NCBI RefSeq assembly: GCF_018131075.1
Contig: NZ_JAFCLS010000024.1
Coordinates: 62,001 to 126,000, forward strand
Direction: 5' to 3'
Origin: Bradyrhizobium sp. JYMT SZCCT0428
GTDB taxonomy: Bacteria; Pseudomonadota; Alphaproteobacteria; Rhizobiales; Xanthobacteraceae
Length of the DNA stretch: 64,000 nucleotides
Of the stretch, positions 53,820 to 63,582 are shown one piece after another (positions within the stretch are counted from its first letter, which is position 1; the number at the start of each line of letters is the position of its first letter). The notes beneath the pieces were generated by a model. That model was given only the letters and a program-made list of their open reading frames with translations, was not told the origin of the DNA and searched no databases. The translations under genes were made by a program, and so were the position numbers.

Positions 53820-54011
53820 CTACTTCTTAGCTTCGGACGGGGCCGTTGCTGAGCCGCTGCCACTTGAACTCCCACTTGAGCTCGCACTGCCGCTGGAACT
53901 GGCACTGCCACTGGAACTGGCGCCTCCGCTCGAACTCGAACTGCTCTGGGCGCTCGCTAAAGAAGTCAGCGCGATGAGAACGGAGACGGCGACTGCGGCG
54001 ATCCTTGTCAT
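53820..54011 (-). CDS. Secreted Ser/Gly/Ala low-complexity peptide
   Basis: A 63-residue protein with AAGGA before the ATG. Signal peptide MTRIAAVAVSVLIALTSLAS (cleavage near SAQ), then a run of Ser with Gly and Ala in irregular repeats (SGSASSSG units), ending SEAKK. Likely a small exported disordered peptide or linker-like protein. Confidence 0.6.
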   Translation of the reverse strand: MTRIAAVAVSVLIALTSLASAQSSSSSSGGASSSGSASSSGSASSSGSSSGSGSATAPSEAKK

Positions 54012-54247
54012 GACGAATTCCTTTTGTTGCTTCCAGTATCAAGCGACGCCCGGCCAACATGTTCCGGTCGAGCAGCATCCGCTGGACAATTTAACCGCCC
54101 GCGGGGGACGTTTCGCGATCGCCGACCCTATTGGGAACCAATTTCGGCGCTTCGCTTTTGATCTCAGTTCCCGATTGCTGGATTTGCGTTATGCGTAGGT
54201 CGGATTGGACGCCGTCAATCGTGCCGAATGGCAACGATGAACGGTCT

Positions 54248-54480
54248 ATTTAGTAGCCGATGATTTTGGCAAAAACGGCAGCGCTTGGCGCGAAACCGAT
54301 TGCGAGACCGCCGACATCGAGACGGCAATTCAGAACCTGCTGAGCGGTGAGTACCGCAATCCGATCCGCGTCGTCGCCTTCAATACCGCGGAGCGATGGT
54401 CCGAAGACGTCTCCGAGGACGTCGCGCACGAACTCCGCCGCCGCTGGCGACCTCGATCGAGAAGGTACCATCCGGACAAC
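54248..54480 (+). pseudogene. Second copy of the VVAFNTAERWSEDV-type gene, remnant
   Basis: Reads VADDFGKNGSAWRETDCETA, DIETAIQNLLSGEYRNPIRV, VAFNTAERWSEDVSEDVAHE and LRRRW, then diverges. No start codon in a good context. The middle is intact and proves the frameshift in the copy at 22524-22840. Confidence 0.6.
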
Positions 54481-54619
54481 GGATGCGTCCAAGTCTTACT
54501 CGAAGAGAGCAGTTCTATTCAAATGTCTTAAAGGATCTGCTCGAATCGAATCTTCCGTTTATGAAGGCGGGTACGCCGTAAACCTTTATACCTACGCGCG
54601 GTGCCCGACAAAGGCCTAG

Positions 54620-55366
54620 ACATTTTACAACTGCCGCGGAATCAAATGCGGTGGAATTGCTCGCGCTCAAGCCAGATGCCATCTTGGCATCGGGGGTATC
54701 ACAGTCGCGCCGTTGCTACGGGTGACCCGCGCTGTCCCGATTGTGTTCGTAAGGTCGTGGACCCCGTTGGCGACGGCCTAGTCGAGAGCTTGGCGCGGCC
54801 GGGCGGCAATGTGACCGGTTTCACTCAGTTCGATTACAACCTGAGCGGAAAATGGCTTGATCTGCTCAAAGAAATCGCGCCCCTTGTGACCCGAGTCGCG
54901 GTCATTCGCGACCCCACCCGAGGTCCGGGGATAGGTCAGTACGCTGTCATTCAGGCGGTGGCGCCGTCCCTTGGGATAGAGTTGCGCCCGATCAATGCCC
55001 TCGAGACAGCGGAAATCGAGCGAGCGATTGCCACCTTCTCTGGCTCTCCGAATGGCGACATCGGGCGGCACGGGGTTTCATCGCGGTCTAATCGTCCCGC
55101 TTGCGGCACGCCATAAGTTGCCCGCTGTCTACCCCTTCCGTTACTACGTCACCGACGGCGGCTTAATCTCCTATGGGCCCGATGCAGTTCTCCCATTTCG
55201 CCGGGCAGCTGCCTATATCATCGTATACTCAAGGGTGAAAAACCGGCCGATCTTCCGGTGCAGGCGCCGAACTTATGAGCTGGTGCTCAATCTGAAAACG
55301 GCCAAAACGCTCGGCCTAACCGTGCCGCCGTCCGTACTCGCCCGCGCCGACGAGGTGATCGAATAG
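54620..55366 (+). pseudogene. ABC transporter substrate-binding protein (PF04392-like) remnant
   Basis: The middle frame reads DPVGDGLVESLARPGGNVTG, FTQFDYNLSGKWLDLLKEIA, VAVIRDPTRGPGIGQY; after frameshifts come IVPLAARHKLPAVYPFRYYV, GGLISYGPDAVLPFRRAAAY and YELVLNLKTAKTLGLTVPPS. These are the conserved parts of the YtrF/TrpX-like substrate-binding family of alphaproteobacteria. At least three frameshifts and a missing N-terminus make it inactive. Confidence 0.85.
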
Positions 55367-55477
55367 GGTCCGCGGACTTCCGCTTCTGGCACTCATGCCG
55401 AGACAGCCTGACAATGGCTGCAAATGGGGGCAAAGCGGACCTCGCGCTTGGGTGCGTCGAGGTCCGAGTTTGACCCT

Positions 55478-57017
55478 GGCTGTGTGAAAACGCCGCTGCT
55501 TTGCTATGATTCTCTCGTGATTCTGCGGGGGAAGCTGATGCGGCGCTTCGTTAAGCAGGCGGATCGTGGGCAGTGGACGCTATTGCCCGAAGCCTTGATG
55601 ATTCGTTGACGAGAGCAACCCTGTTCGCGTGATCGACGTGTTTGTCGATACGCTCGATTTGGCTGAGATGAGCTTTGAGGGAGTGGAACCTGCGGCGACT
55701 GGTCGGCCATCGTACCACCCCTCGGTTCTCCTCAAGCGTTATATCTACGGCTATCTTAACCGGGTGCAGTCGAGCCGGCGGCTCGAACGCGAGGCCGGCC
55801 GCAATGTCGAAGTCATGTGGCTGCTGGGTCGGCTCGCACCTGAGACAAGACGATTGCGGACTTCCGCAAAGACAATGGCCTGGCGCTGCGGAGGGTATGT
55901 GCGCGCTTCGTCGAACTCTGCCGAGAGATGGGTCTCCTCGCGACGGCGAGCGTTGCCATCGATGGCAGCAAGTTCAAGGCCGTGAACAATCGGGACAAGA
56001 ACTGCACGCGGGCGAAGGTGGAACAGCGGCGTGCCCAGCTGGAGGAGAGCGTCGCGCGCTATCTGAGCCAACTTGACACGACCGACCGGCAAGAGCCGAC
56101 GGAGGCACTGGCCGCGAAGGTAACGAGGCTTACCGAGAAACTGACGAAGCTGAAGGAGGAAATGGGCAAGCTTGCCAGTTACGAGAAGCAGATGCTTGCT
56201 TCACCTGACCAGCAAATCTCACTGACCGATTCCGACAGCCGTTCGATGGCGACGAGCGGGCGTGGTTCCGGCGTCGTCGGCTACAACGTGCAGGTCGTCG
56301 TGGATTGTGACGTATGAGGTAACGAACAGCGGCTCAGATCGGGCTCAACTGGCCAATATGGCCAGGCAGGCCATGGCTGTTCTCGAGACCGAGACGCTCG
56401 AGGCCGTTGCCGATCGCGGCTCCTTCAGCAGCCTGGAGATCCTCGCATGTCACGAGGCCGGCATCACGGTAACTCTGACCCAAGCCGCAGACGTCGGGTG
56501 CCAAGTCAGATGGCCGCTTCGGCAAGCAGGACTTTGTCTATTTGCCAGATGAGGACGCCTATCGCTGTCCAGCCGGGGAACAACTGCCATATCGCTTTAC
56601 GAGCGAGGAGGACGGCAAGCGGCTACGGCGCTACTGGACCACAGCCTGTCAAGATTGTTCGCTTAAACCGCAGTGCACGACAGGGCCAGAGCGGCGGATT
56701 CCACGATGGGAGTATGAGCATCTACTCGAAGCTGTGCAGCAGCGCCTTGATGCCAACCCACAAGCCATGCGCCTGCGTCGCGAGACGGTCGAGCATCCGT
56801 TCGGCACGATGAAAGCCCGCATGGGAGCGACACACTTCCTCACCAAAACGCTTCCTAAAGTAACCGCCGAAATGGCTCTCTCGGTCCTGGCCTATAAACT
56901 GACACGGGTCATAAACATCGTCGGGACCAAGCCGCTGATGGCTGCGATTGTGGCCTGATACCGAACCAGTCCTGGCTTCTCTCTGACTTCCCCGGGGAAG
57001 GGTGTTTTTACACGGCC
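55478..57017 (+). mobile_element. IS1182-family-like insertion sequence, decayed
   Basis: Bounded by inverted repeats: GGCTGTGTGAAAACGCC at 55478 and, reversed, GGCCGTGTAAAAACACC ending at 57017. The single transposase gene (about 55537-56958) reads MRRFVKQADRGQWTLLPEAL, VIDVFVDTLDLAEMSFEGVE, RLEREAGRNVEVMWLLGRL, GLLATASVAIDGSKFKAVNN, FGTMKARMGATHFLTKTLPK, with frameshifts near 55600, 55840, 56310 and 56480. Inactive. Confidence 0.88.
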
Positions 57018-57062
57018 GAGACCCATAGCAGACCTGTTGAATTCACCAAACTTGTGCCCGCG

Positions 57063-57470
57063 CTATGTTCGTTTGGGCGGAGGCGGCAGTGCCCCGGTCT
57101 GGTGGAGAAGTGCAAACCGATCTGGCACCCCCAAGTGTTCGACGAGCTTTCCATCTGAAAAACGGCAAATGTCCATGACATCAATGGTCACTGGTTTGCC
57201 TGAGCGCGGATCGACGCCCGTTGCCTTGCAACGTGCCCAGACCGTATCGCCAGTCTCGACGACGGCTTCTGCGGTGAACTTCAGATCCTTTATGCTACAC
57301 CTTGCATCCTCGATCTGTGCTTTCAGTATTTGCGGCCCGGGTAAATCAGTTCTCGTTAGATACTGGTGTTCAATCGATTTTTCGCCGCGCATTTCGTCCG
57401 CGACAGTCAGGTCACCCTGGGAAAAGCCACGCTCGACGATCGCCTTGAAGCGCTCCAGATTCGTAGACAT
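57063..57470 (-). CDS. SnoaL-like (NTF2-fold) protein
   Basis: A 135-residue protein started at ATG 57470 (MSTNLERFKAIVERGFSQGD) with GGAG upstream. The order helix, HQYLTRTDLPGPQILKAQIE, FTAEAVVETGDTVWARCKAT, TIDVMDICRFSDGKLVEHLG fits the SnoaL/ester-cyclase family. These cytoplasmic NTF2-fold proteins act on small molecules; substrate unknown. It lies convergently after the IS and downstream of a broken AraC-type regulator on the same strand, a common gene pair. Confidence 0.8.
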   Translation of the reverse strand: MSTNLERFKAIVERGFSQGDLTVADEMRGEKSIEHQYLTRTDLPGPQILKAQIEDARCSIKDLKFTAEAVVETGDTVWARCKATGVDPRSGKPVTIDVMDICRFSDGKLVEHLGVPDRFALLHQTGALPPPPKRT

Positions 57471-57615
57471 GCCATCACTCCATTCCTTGCGTCGGTCCCG
57501 GCGATCGCGATGCCGACTGTGACGATGCCAAATTTGCGTCTTGTGATGCTCATTGCCGTCGCGGTCACGTGTTCGGGCAGACTTGCTGGAGAACCGGCGA
57601 ACTCGCTTGTATATT

Positions 57616-58185
57616 TTAATCATGCGCCGGGAAAAAAATGTTGTCCCATTCGCCGATGAGGCCGCCAGGTGGCAAGCCGGTGAAAACGTGGCATTCGCGT
57701 ATGAAGTGGGCCTGATCGAAGCAGCCCAATTCGTGGATAATGTCGGTCCAAGGCCTGCCCGGAGCGTTACGACGGGCGATTAGCGCTCTGTCGAACCGGA
57801 TCGTTCGTGCGAACAGTTTTGGCGTCATGCCCACCTGTGTCGCAAACCGACGCTGAAATTGGCTCGTGCTAAGGCCTGATTTTCCAACGAGGTCATCGAT
57901 CCGTGCACGGCCCCGGGCGGCTATCAGCAGACGCGATGCGTGGCCAACCACGTCGTCGGGTTCGCGTCATCAAGCATGCTCCCTGCCCAACGTTCGACGG
58001 CGCCTACACGCTCGCGGAAGTCCGGCGCAGCGCGTACAGGGTCGCCAAGGGTGACGGGGGGTGCCAAGTCCCGCAGCGCATCCTGTACATGGGCCTCCGT
58101 CTCCGCGCTGCGGCCAATAGCACCTTGGCTATACCAATGGAGGTGTGCGCTTCGGCCAAATTTCGATCCAACCGCCAAGGCCCGT
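57616..58185 (-). pseudogene. AraC-type regulator, frameshifted and 5' truncated
   Basis: The C-terminal DNA-binding domain is readable: LSTSQFQRRFATQVGMTPKL, FARTIRFDRALIARRNAPG, WTDIIHELGCFDQAHFIREC, VFTGLPPGG. One frameshift upstream leads to RDLAPPVTLGDPVRAAPDFR, ERVGAVERWAGSMLDD, after which the coding pattern ends near 58185, exactly where RTX repeats begin on the other strand. Inactive; it may once have regulated the SnoaL-like gene. Confidence 0.8.
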
Positions 58186-58187
58186 TG

Positions 58188-60441
58188 GCATGGTGCAGGC
58201 AACGATCTTCTCTATGGTGGGCTGGGCGTCGACGTTCTGGACGGCGGAACGGAAGCTGACACGCTTTACGGCGGCGGCGGGCTCGATGTTCTAAGTGGTG
58301 ATGACGGGGCTGACTTCCTTGATGGGGGCGGCGAGAACGACTCCATATTTGGCGGCAACGGAAACGACACAATTGCTGGGGGGCCGGGAACGACACGATC
58401 GATGGGGCCCTTAATGCCGATCAGATCGATGGAGGGGCGGGTAATGATCTCATTTTCGGTTCGCCCGGAAACGACGTCGCCCTAGGGGGCGACGGTGTTG
58501 ACGTATTTGACTACCGGACGGGCAGCTTTGGCAATTTTCAAGACTTCACCGTCGGCACGACGCCGGCTCTCAATGGCGGAGAAAATCCGACAGGAAACGA
58601 CAATCAAGACGTTCTGAGACTACCGGGAGCACCTAACGACTATTCGTTTCTTGTCACGTTTGGAGCAGACTGGGCGAATACTCGAACCGAGATCGGCTAC
58701 GCTCCCTTTGGCACCACTCAATACACGTTCAACACCAAGGATATTGAAAAAGTTACGTTCGCTAACCCCGTTAGCAATCTAGTCGATCTTACGTGAGCGC
58801 AGGGCAGCATAGCTGTTGAGATGCTGCTGCTAGCGGAGGACTCCTACGGCAACACCAGTTTTCCTGCGCCAAGTGGATTGGGTCGTGATCCGCTCGCCTA
58901 TGAGAACCTGGGCTTTAGCCTTCCTGATCCATTCGACACGCAGGACAACTGGCATCCAGTTTTTGCTCTTGAGCTGGGGATGAAGCCGGAGAACTTCGAT
59001 CAACTTTTAGGTCCGTCTGCTTACTCCTTCGTTGCTAGGCGATACAGTGCATCGGCGGGAATGGTAATGCGGAAAGCAACGCGTTGGTGCTTACCGGCGT
59101 CGTGAACGGTGTTCGAACACTCGCTATCGCGTTTCGAGGGACAGATCAGTACGCCGATTGGCTTGACGCTCTAAATTTCAATGATCATTACGCGCGATTT
59201 AAGCCGCTGATCGATGCTATTCATGATTACATCAACGACCCGATCAACGGAATCACGAGCGTTCTCGTTTCCGGCCATAGCCTTGGGGCGGGGATGGCCA
59301 GTATTTCATGCGGGATACGCCTAATATTACGGGGCAATACACGGTTCAGGCGTGGACGGATGGCTCGCCGGGTTCGGACGAACCCGGAGCACCGAGGAGC
59401 GACAATCGATACTGACGATCCTGTAGCAAAAGTGCCATTTATTACGCAGCCTGGAGTCGAGGCTGCGATTATCGCCGCGTTTTCGGCGTTAGGTACTCTA
59501 CCGGGTACCGCCGTTGCTGCGCTAGCTGCGGCCGCAAACCGCAAATTCAGAGAGGGCTCAAACGTTTTTCTCAACAGTGACATCGGAAATTTTCTAAGTT
59601 TCTCCGAGCATTCCAAGACGGCCTACACACTAGATGTCGCAAAACTCTACAGCTATGCAACGGACACAACCGGCAGTCCTTTCTCGACGACTCGCTTGCT
59701 GGCAATACCATCTACACCGGTTCCCAAATTCAGATTGCGGTTGCAAACACATACCACGCTAGCGACGCTTGGGTGCTAGGCGGAGTGGGCGCAGTAGATG
59801 ATAGTATCTTTTGGAATAGCCCCTCGACATCTGATCCGGTCCGAACCGTCGATGCCGGTGGTGGAGCAGATACGATCATGACGGTTTTGGCACTTACTAC
59901 GATTTGATCTACAACCCCACCGGGGAAGCCACGCTCTCAAGCCTACAATGCCACGCAAGACCAGTTGATTGGTCACACTTACCGCGTCGAGAATTTGATG
60001 TGGACCGGCCAAACCGCTTCGCTGGGGAGCTCGGTGACAAGCTTGGCCGGCCAACTCAGCGATGGGGCCGCGTTCAGTGTTTTGAGTGCCGCCACGGACG
60101 TTACTGACTTCATTGTCCATCTGGATGGGACACCAGTAAACGTTCAGAACTTCGCGCCTGGCTCGACCACGATTACGTTGAGCACCGGCTACGACTATGC
60201 CGATACAGGCGATGGCAATCAGACGGTGACCGCAACGTCCGTCAAAGACATTGTGTTGATCGGCTCAGGCAACAAGAACGTCGATGCTGGGGACGGCGAC
60301 GACGTGCTGATGGTCAAGATTGATTAAAACGCACCGACCACGGCAAGCGGGAACACGGTCACCCTCTACGGCGGCGCGGGCGACGACATCATCAATGCGG
60401 CTAACGCGAGCGGCACGATAGACGGTGGCATCGGGGCCGAC
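58188..60441 (+). pseudogene. RTX lipase (class 3 lipase fold) gene, decayed 5' part
   Basis: RTX repeats without a start (AGNDLLYGGLGVDVLDGG), then FDYRTGSFGNFQDFTVGTTP, an in-frame stop at 58795, then a lipase-like region: LAIAFRGTDQYADWLDALNF (oxyanion strand) and SVLVSGHSLGAGM (nucleophile elbow GxSxG with Ser). Further frameshifts follow near 59300, 59760 and 59890, then a readable frame to 60327, where a TAA interrupts the last continuous frame, which otherwise runs on into 60442-61971. The original gene would have coded for a secreted RTX lipase of about 1250 residues. Confidence 0.82.
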
Positions 60442-61971
60442 GTGCTGATTGGAGGCTACGCCAATACCACGTTCTACGTCGACGATCCGCTCGATCAGGT
60501 AAGCGACCCGTCGGCACTCGACCATGATCTCGTCACTGCGAGTCTCAACTTTGTGCTTCCCGAGAACATAGAGGAATTGCAGCTCACGGGATTTGCGCAG
60601 ATAGGCATTGGTAATGCTGAGGACAACGCGCTGGTCGGGAACGATAGCGACAACGTCCTTAATGGTCTATTCGGCAGTGACTCGATGATCGGAGGGCTGG
60701 GAAACGATACTTATTTTGTCGATAATGCTGGCGACGTCGTGACGGAACAAGCTGGAGAGGGGACGGACACCGTCCACGCCAGTGTCGGCCATGCCCTGAA
60801 CGCGAATATCGAAATTCTGAGCCTCGACGGGACTGAAAACCTTAACGGCACCGGTAATGCTCTTTCGAATGCCATCACTGGGAACGGAGGCTACAACAGT
60901 CTTAACGGTGGGCTTGGCGCGGACAGCATGACGGGCTACGCTGGAAACGACACTTATTTCGTCGACAATGCTGGCGACGTGGTTACGGAAAATTCGGGCG
61001 AAGGAACTGACACGGTTCACACAACCATCACCTACGCGCTGACCGCGAACCTCGAGAATCTGATCCTGGATGGCTCCGGCAATCTCACAGGCGTAGGTAA
61101 TGCACTGAGCAACATGCTCACGGGCAATGCCGGCAACAACTCGCTCTATGGCAATGGCGGCAACGATACAGCGTATGGTGGTGATGGAAATGATGTCGGT
61201 ATCATGGGGAACGGCGGTGACCTCTTTGTAGGGGGTAACGGCGCTGACTATGCCTACCTTTATGGGGGCAATGACACGGCATACGGTGGCGCTGGACTTG
61301 ATGTATTGATCGGCGGTGGAGGCAATGATCTTCTGATTGGAGAGGCCGGGTTTAATTATTTCTTCGGGGGAGACGGCAATGACACGCTGTTCGGCAATGG
61401 TGGCGCGTCGGCAAGCGACGTCAACGTCATGTCTGGAGAGGCCGGCAATGACGCACTGTATGGCGGCGCGGGCACCAACTATTTCTACGGCGGAGCCGGC
61501 GTTGATACTATGACCAGCGGCTCTGGGCTTAACATCTTCATCCCTCCGGCGAGACTGAGGGGTAACGTGATCAACGGCGGCTCTGGCCTGAACTATGTCT
61601 ATGGCTCGAACGGGGGCGACACCGTCACCGGCGGCGCGGGCGTCGACGTATTCCTGATGGGTGCTGGAGCGGACTTCATTACCGGTGGTGGCGGCGTAGA
61701 CTATGCTTGGGGTGGCGGCGGGTCCGATACCTTCACAATCAATGATACGACCTCGGAGGTCATGGTGATCCAAGACTTCAACACCGGCGGCGTCAACGAT
61801 GTCCTAAATTTCTCTGGCACGTCCCTTCATTCGTTTGCCGATGTGCAAGCGGCTTCGTTCTACGCTGCGGGCATCAACACGACGATCATCACCGATGCGC
61901 TTGGGAACGCCGCATGGCTGATTGGGAAAGGTCCCGGTGATCTAGATGCCACTATGTTCAGGTTTAGCTAG
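60442..61971 (+). CDS. RTX protein, intact 3' part of the lipase gene
   Basis: A 509-residue frame, still open and in phase with the upstream frame but for a single TAA at 60325-60327. It contains two longer repeats with NDTYFVDNAGDVVTE, GEGTDTVHASV and LSNAITGNGGYNSL, then nonapeptides (GGNDTAYGGDGND), and the tail MVIQDFNTGGVNDVLNFSG, FYAAGINTTIITDA, AAWLIGKGPGDLD. Nearly the same 3' end as the gene at 33443. Whether it is translated on its own is unclear; no ribosome binding site stands out near 60442. Confidence 0.7.
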   Translation: MLIGGYANTTFYVDDPLDQVSDPSALDHDLVTASLNFVLPENIEELQLTGFAQIGIGNAEDNALVGNDSDNVLNGLFGSDSMIGGLGNDTYFVDNAGDVVTEQAGEGTDTVHASVGHALNANIEILSLDGTENLNGTGNALSNAITGNGGYNSLNGGLGADSMTGYAGNDTYFVDNAGDVVTENSGEGTDTVHTTITYALTANLENLILDGSGNLTGVGNALSNMLTGNAGNNSLYGNGGNDTAYGGDGNDVGIMGNGGDLFVGGNGADYAYLYGGNDTAYGGAGLDVLIGGGGNDLLIGEAGFNYFFGGDGNDTLFGNGGASASDVNVMSGEAGNDALYGGAGTNYFYGGAGVDTMTSGSGLNIFIPPARLRGNVINGGSGLNYVYGSNGGDTVTGGAGVDVFLMGAGADFITGGGGVDYAWGGGGSDTFTINDTTSEVMVIQDFNTGGVNDVLNFSGTSLHSFADVQAASFYAAGINTTIITDALGNAAWLIGKGPGDLDATMFRFS

Positions 61972-62150
61972 GACCGAAAGCTCACCGGCTCCGCCGGCGG
62001 TTTGAGATAGCGCGTCTATTAACGAGTCCGCCCTTAGACCGATAAGGTTTGAGCTTGCTCGATGTATACTTCATGCACTTCTGATGCTTTAATGCACTCG
62101 TTTAAGAGTTTTTGGCCTCGACAGAGGTGGTTCAGGAGTAATGTGTCCAT

Positions 62151-63473
62151 ATGAACGTTCCTGCATCTCCTGACGTATTCTTGAGCGTAACGAATTCGGA
62201 TATTGCAAGCGACTCTAAGATCATTGTCGATGCAGTCGTTGGTGGGACCGACTCTTCGACCAACCAATCTATGCAAGTTGCATCTGGGCCGGCAAAAAGG
62301 GCCTATCCTGCTCCCGCAGAAATTCCGACGCAGGAAGGGCCAATGGGCATTCGCTTCGATTTCAACGACGGATGTAGGGTGCTTCTCCCCGAAAGCGAAC
62401 ACCCGTGGAAGATACAACTGAGCGATCTCGACACGGGGAATGTGCTTTTCGAGACGGAGCTGAAGGCAGGACGCATCAACAGCTCTAAGCGCTACTACGT
62501 ACGGATTCGGATAGAAGTTTGGCAACAGGGTGAAAGCCTGTTCGTACACGACTATTCGGCACTTGACCGCGAGGTAATGGTTCAGTTTCCGGTCGGCACG
62601 CTTGGCGACCCGATGGGGTGGTTTCCATATGCAGTTAAGTTCCAGGAACGTCATGGCTGCAAACTCACGTGCGCCATGGGCGAAAAGCTGATTGATCTAT
62701 TCCGGGGCGCCTATCCTGACATCACATTTTTGACCCACGAAGAGATCAAGCCGGAGCGATATTACGCGACCTATAGCATCGGATTGTTCTTCGATGACAA
62801 GGACTTCATCTATCAATCAAGCGATTTTCGTCACGTAGGCTTGCACCGAACGGCGGGCTATATTCTCAGCGTCGATCCGGCCGAAGTCCGTCCGCGCATC
62901 GCGATTGCCAATGATTCGCGGCCCATTGCCGACCCGTACGTCTGCATCGCCGTCCAGAGTACCACGCAAGCAAAGTATTGGAATAATCCGGAGGGCTGGC
63001 GATCTGTCGTCGCATTTCTGAAAGAGAGCGGCTATCGGGTTGTTTGCATCGATCAGAAAGCCACGCACGGCAGCGGATTAATCTGGAACCATATCCCGCA
63101 CGGCGTTGAGGACGAAACTGGGGAGAAGCCGTTATCGGAACGCGTTCGATATCTTAAGCACGCTGCGCTCTTCGTAGGGCTGTCCAGCGGGCTATCTTGG
63201 CTCGCATGGGCTGCCGGCACACCGGTAGTGATGATTTCCGGATTTACACATCCGACCAATGAGTTCGATACGCCTTACCGCGTCATCAATTACCACGCCT
63301 GCAACAGTTGCTGGAACGATCCGCGGATTAGATTTGACCACCATAACTTTCTCTGGTGTCCTCGCCACAAGGATAGTCCCCGGCAGTTTGAGTGCACACG
63401 GCTTATTACTGCCGAGCAGGTTAAAGCCGTAATCAAAAAGGTGCCGGGTTTTGGCCTGCACGGGTCGTGTTGA
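62151..63473 (+). CDS. TibC/Aah-like autotransporter O-heptosyltransferase (BAHT)
   Basis: A 440-residue enzyme. Visible features of the BAHT family: VMVQFPVGTLGDPMGWFPYA and VKFQERHGCKLTCAMGEKL near residue 145-175, YVCIAVQSTTQAKYWNNPEG (donor domain), CIDQKATHGSG, LVGLSSGLSWLAWAAGTPVV-like segment, then the iron-finger cysteines in HACNSCWNDPRI, FLWCPRHKDSPRQFECTR. These enzymes add heptose to Ser residues of autotransporter passengers in the cytoplasm. Here it follows an RTX gene, 180 bases downstream, and there is no AIDA-type autotransporter in the window; the TIG/subtilase autotransporter at 37351 and the RTX proteins are candidate acceptors. The upstream AGGAG is 12 bases away. Confidence 0.88.
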   Translation: MNVPASPDVFLSVTNSDIASDSKIIVDAVVGGTDSSTNQSMQVASGPAKRAYPAPAEIPTQEGPMGIRFDFNDGCRVLLPESEHPWKIQLSDLDTGNVLFETELKAGRINSSKRYYVRIRIEVWQQGESLFVHDYSALDREVMVQFPVGTLGDPMGWFPYAVKFQERHGCKLTCAMGEKLIDLFRGAYPDITFLTHEEIKPERYYATYSIGLFFDDKDFIYQSSDFRHVGLHRTAGYILSVDPAEVRPRIAIANDSRPIADPYVCIAVQSTTQAKYWNNPEGWRSVVAFLKESGYRVVCIDQKATHGSGLIWNHIPHGVEDETGEKPLSERVRYLKHAALFVGLSSGLSWLAWAAGTPVVMISGFTHPTNEFDTPYRVINYHACNSCWNDPRIRFDHHNFLWCPRHKDSPRQFECTRLITAEQVKAVIKKVPGFGLHGSC

Positions 63474-63582
63474 TGGGGCAAATGCCATGTGCACGGCAAG
63501 GCTTCGAAATAAAGCTGAGTCAAGCTGGCGCATCACATGCCCGATCCAACGAGTTACTGCATCGGTTGAAAGATAGTCGGCG

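Noticed and set aside
60667..61773. A 368-codon minus-strand frame across the last RTX gene
   Set aside because: Same antisense effect of RTX repeats.
62034..62654. A 206-codon minus-strand frame opposite the heptosyltransferase
   Set aside because: Antisense shadow; the plus-strand protein carries the family motifs and Cys finger.
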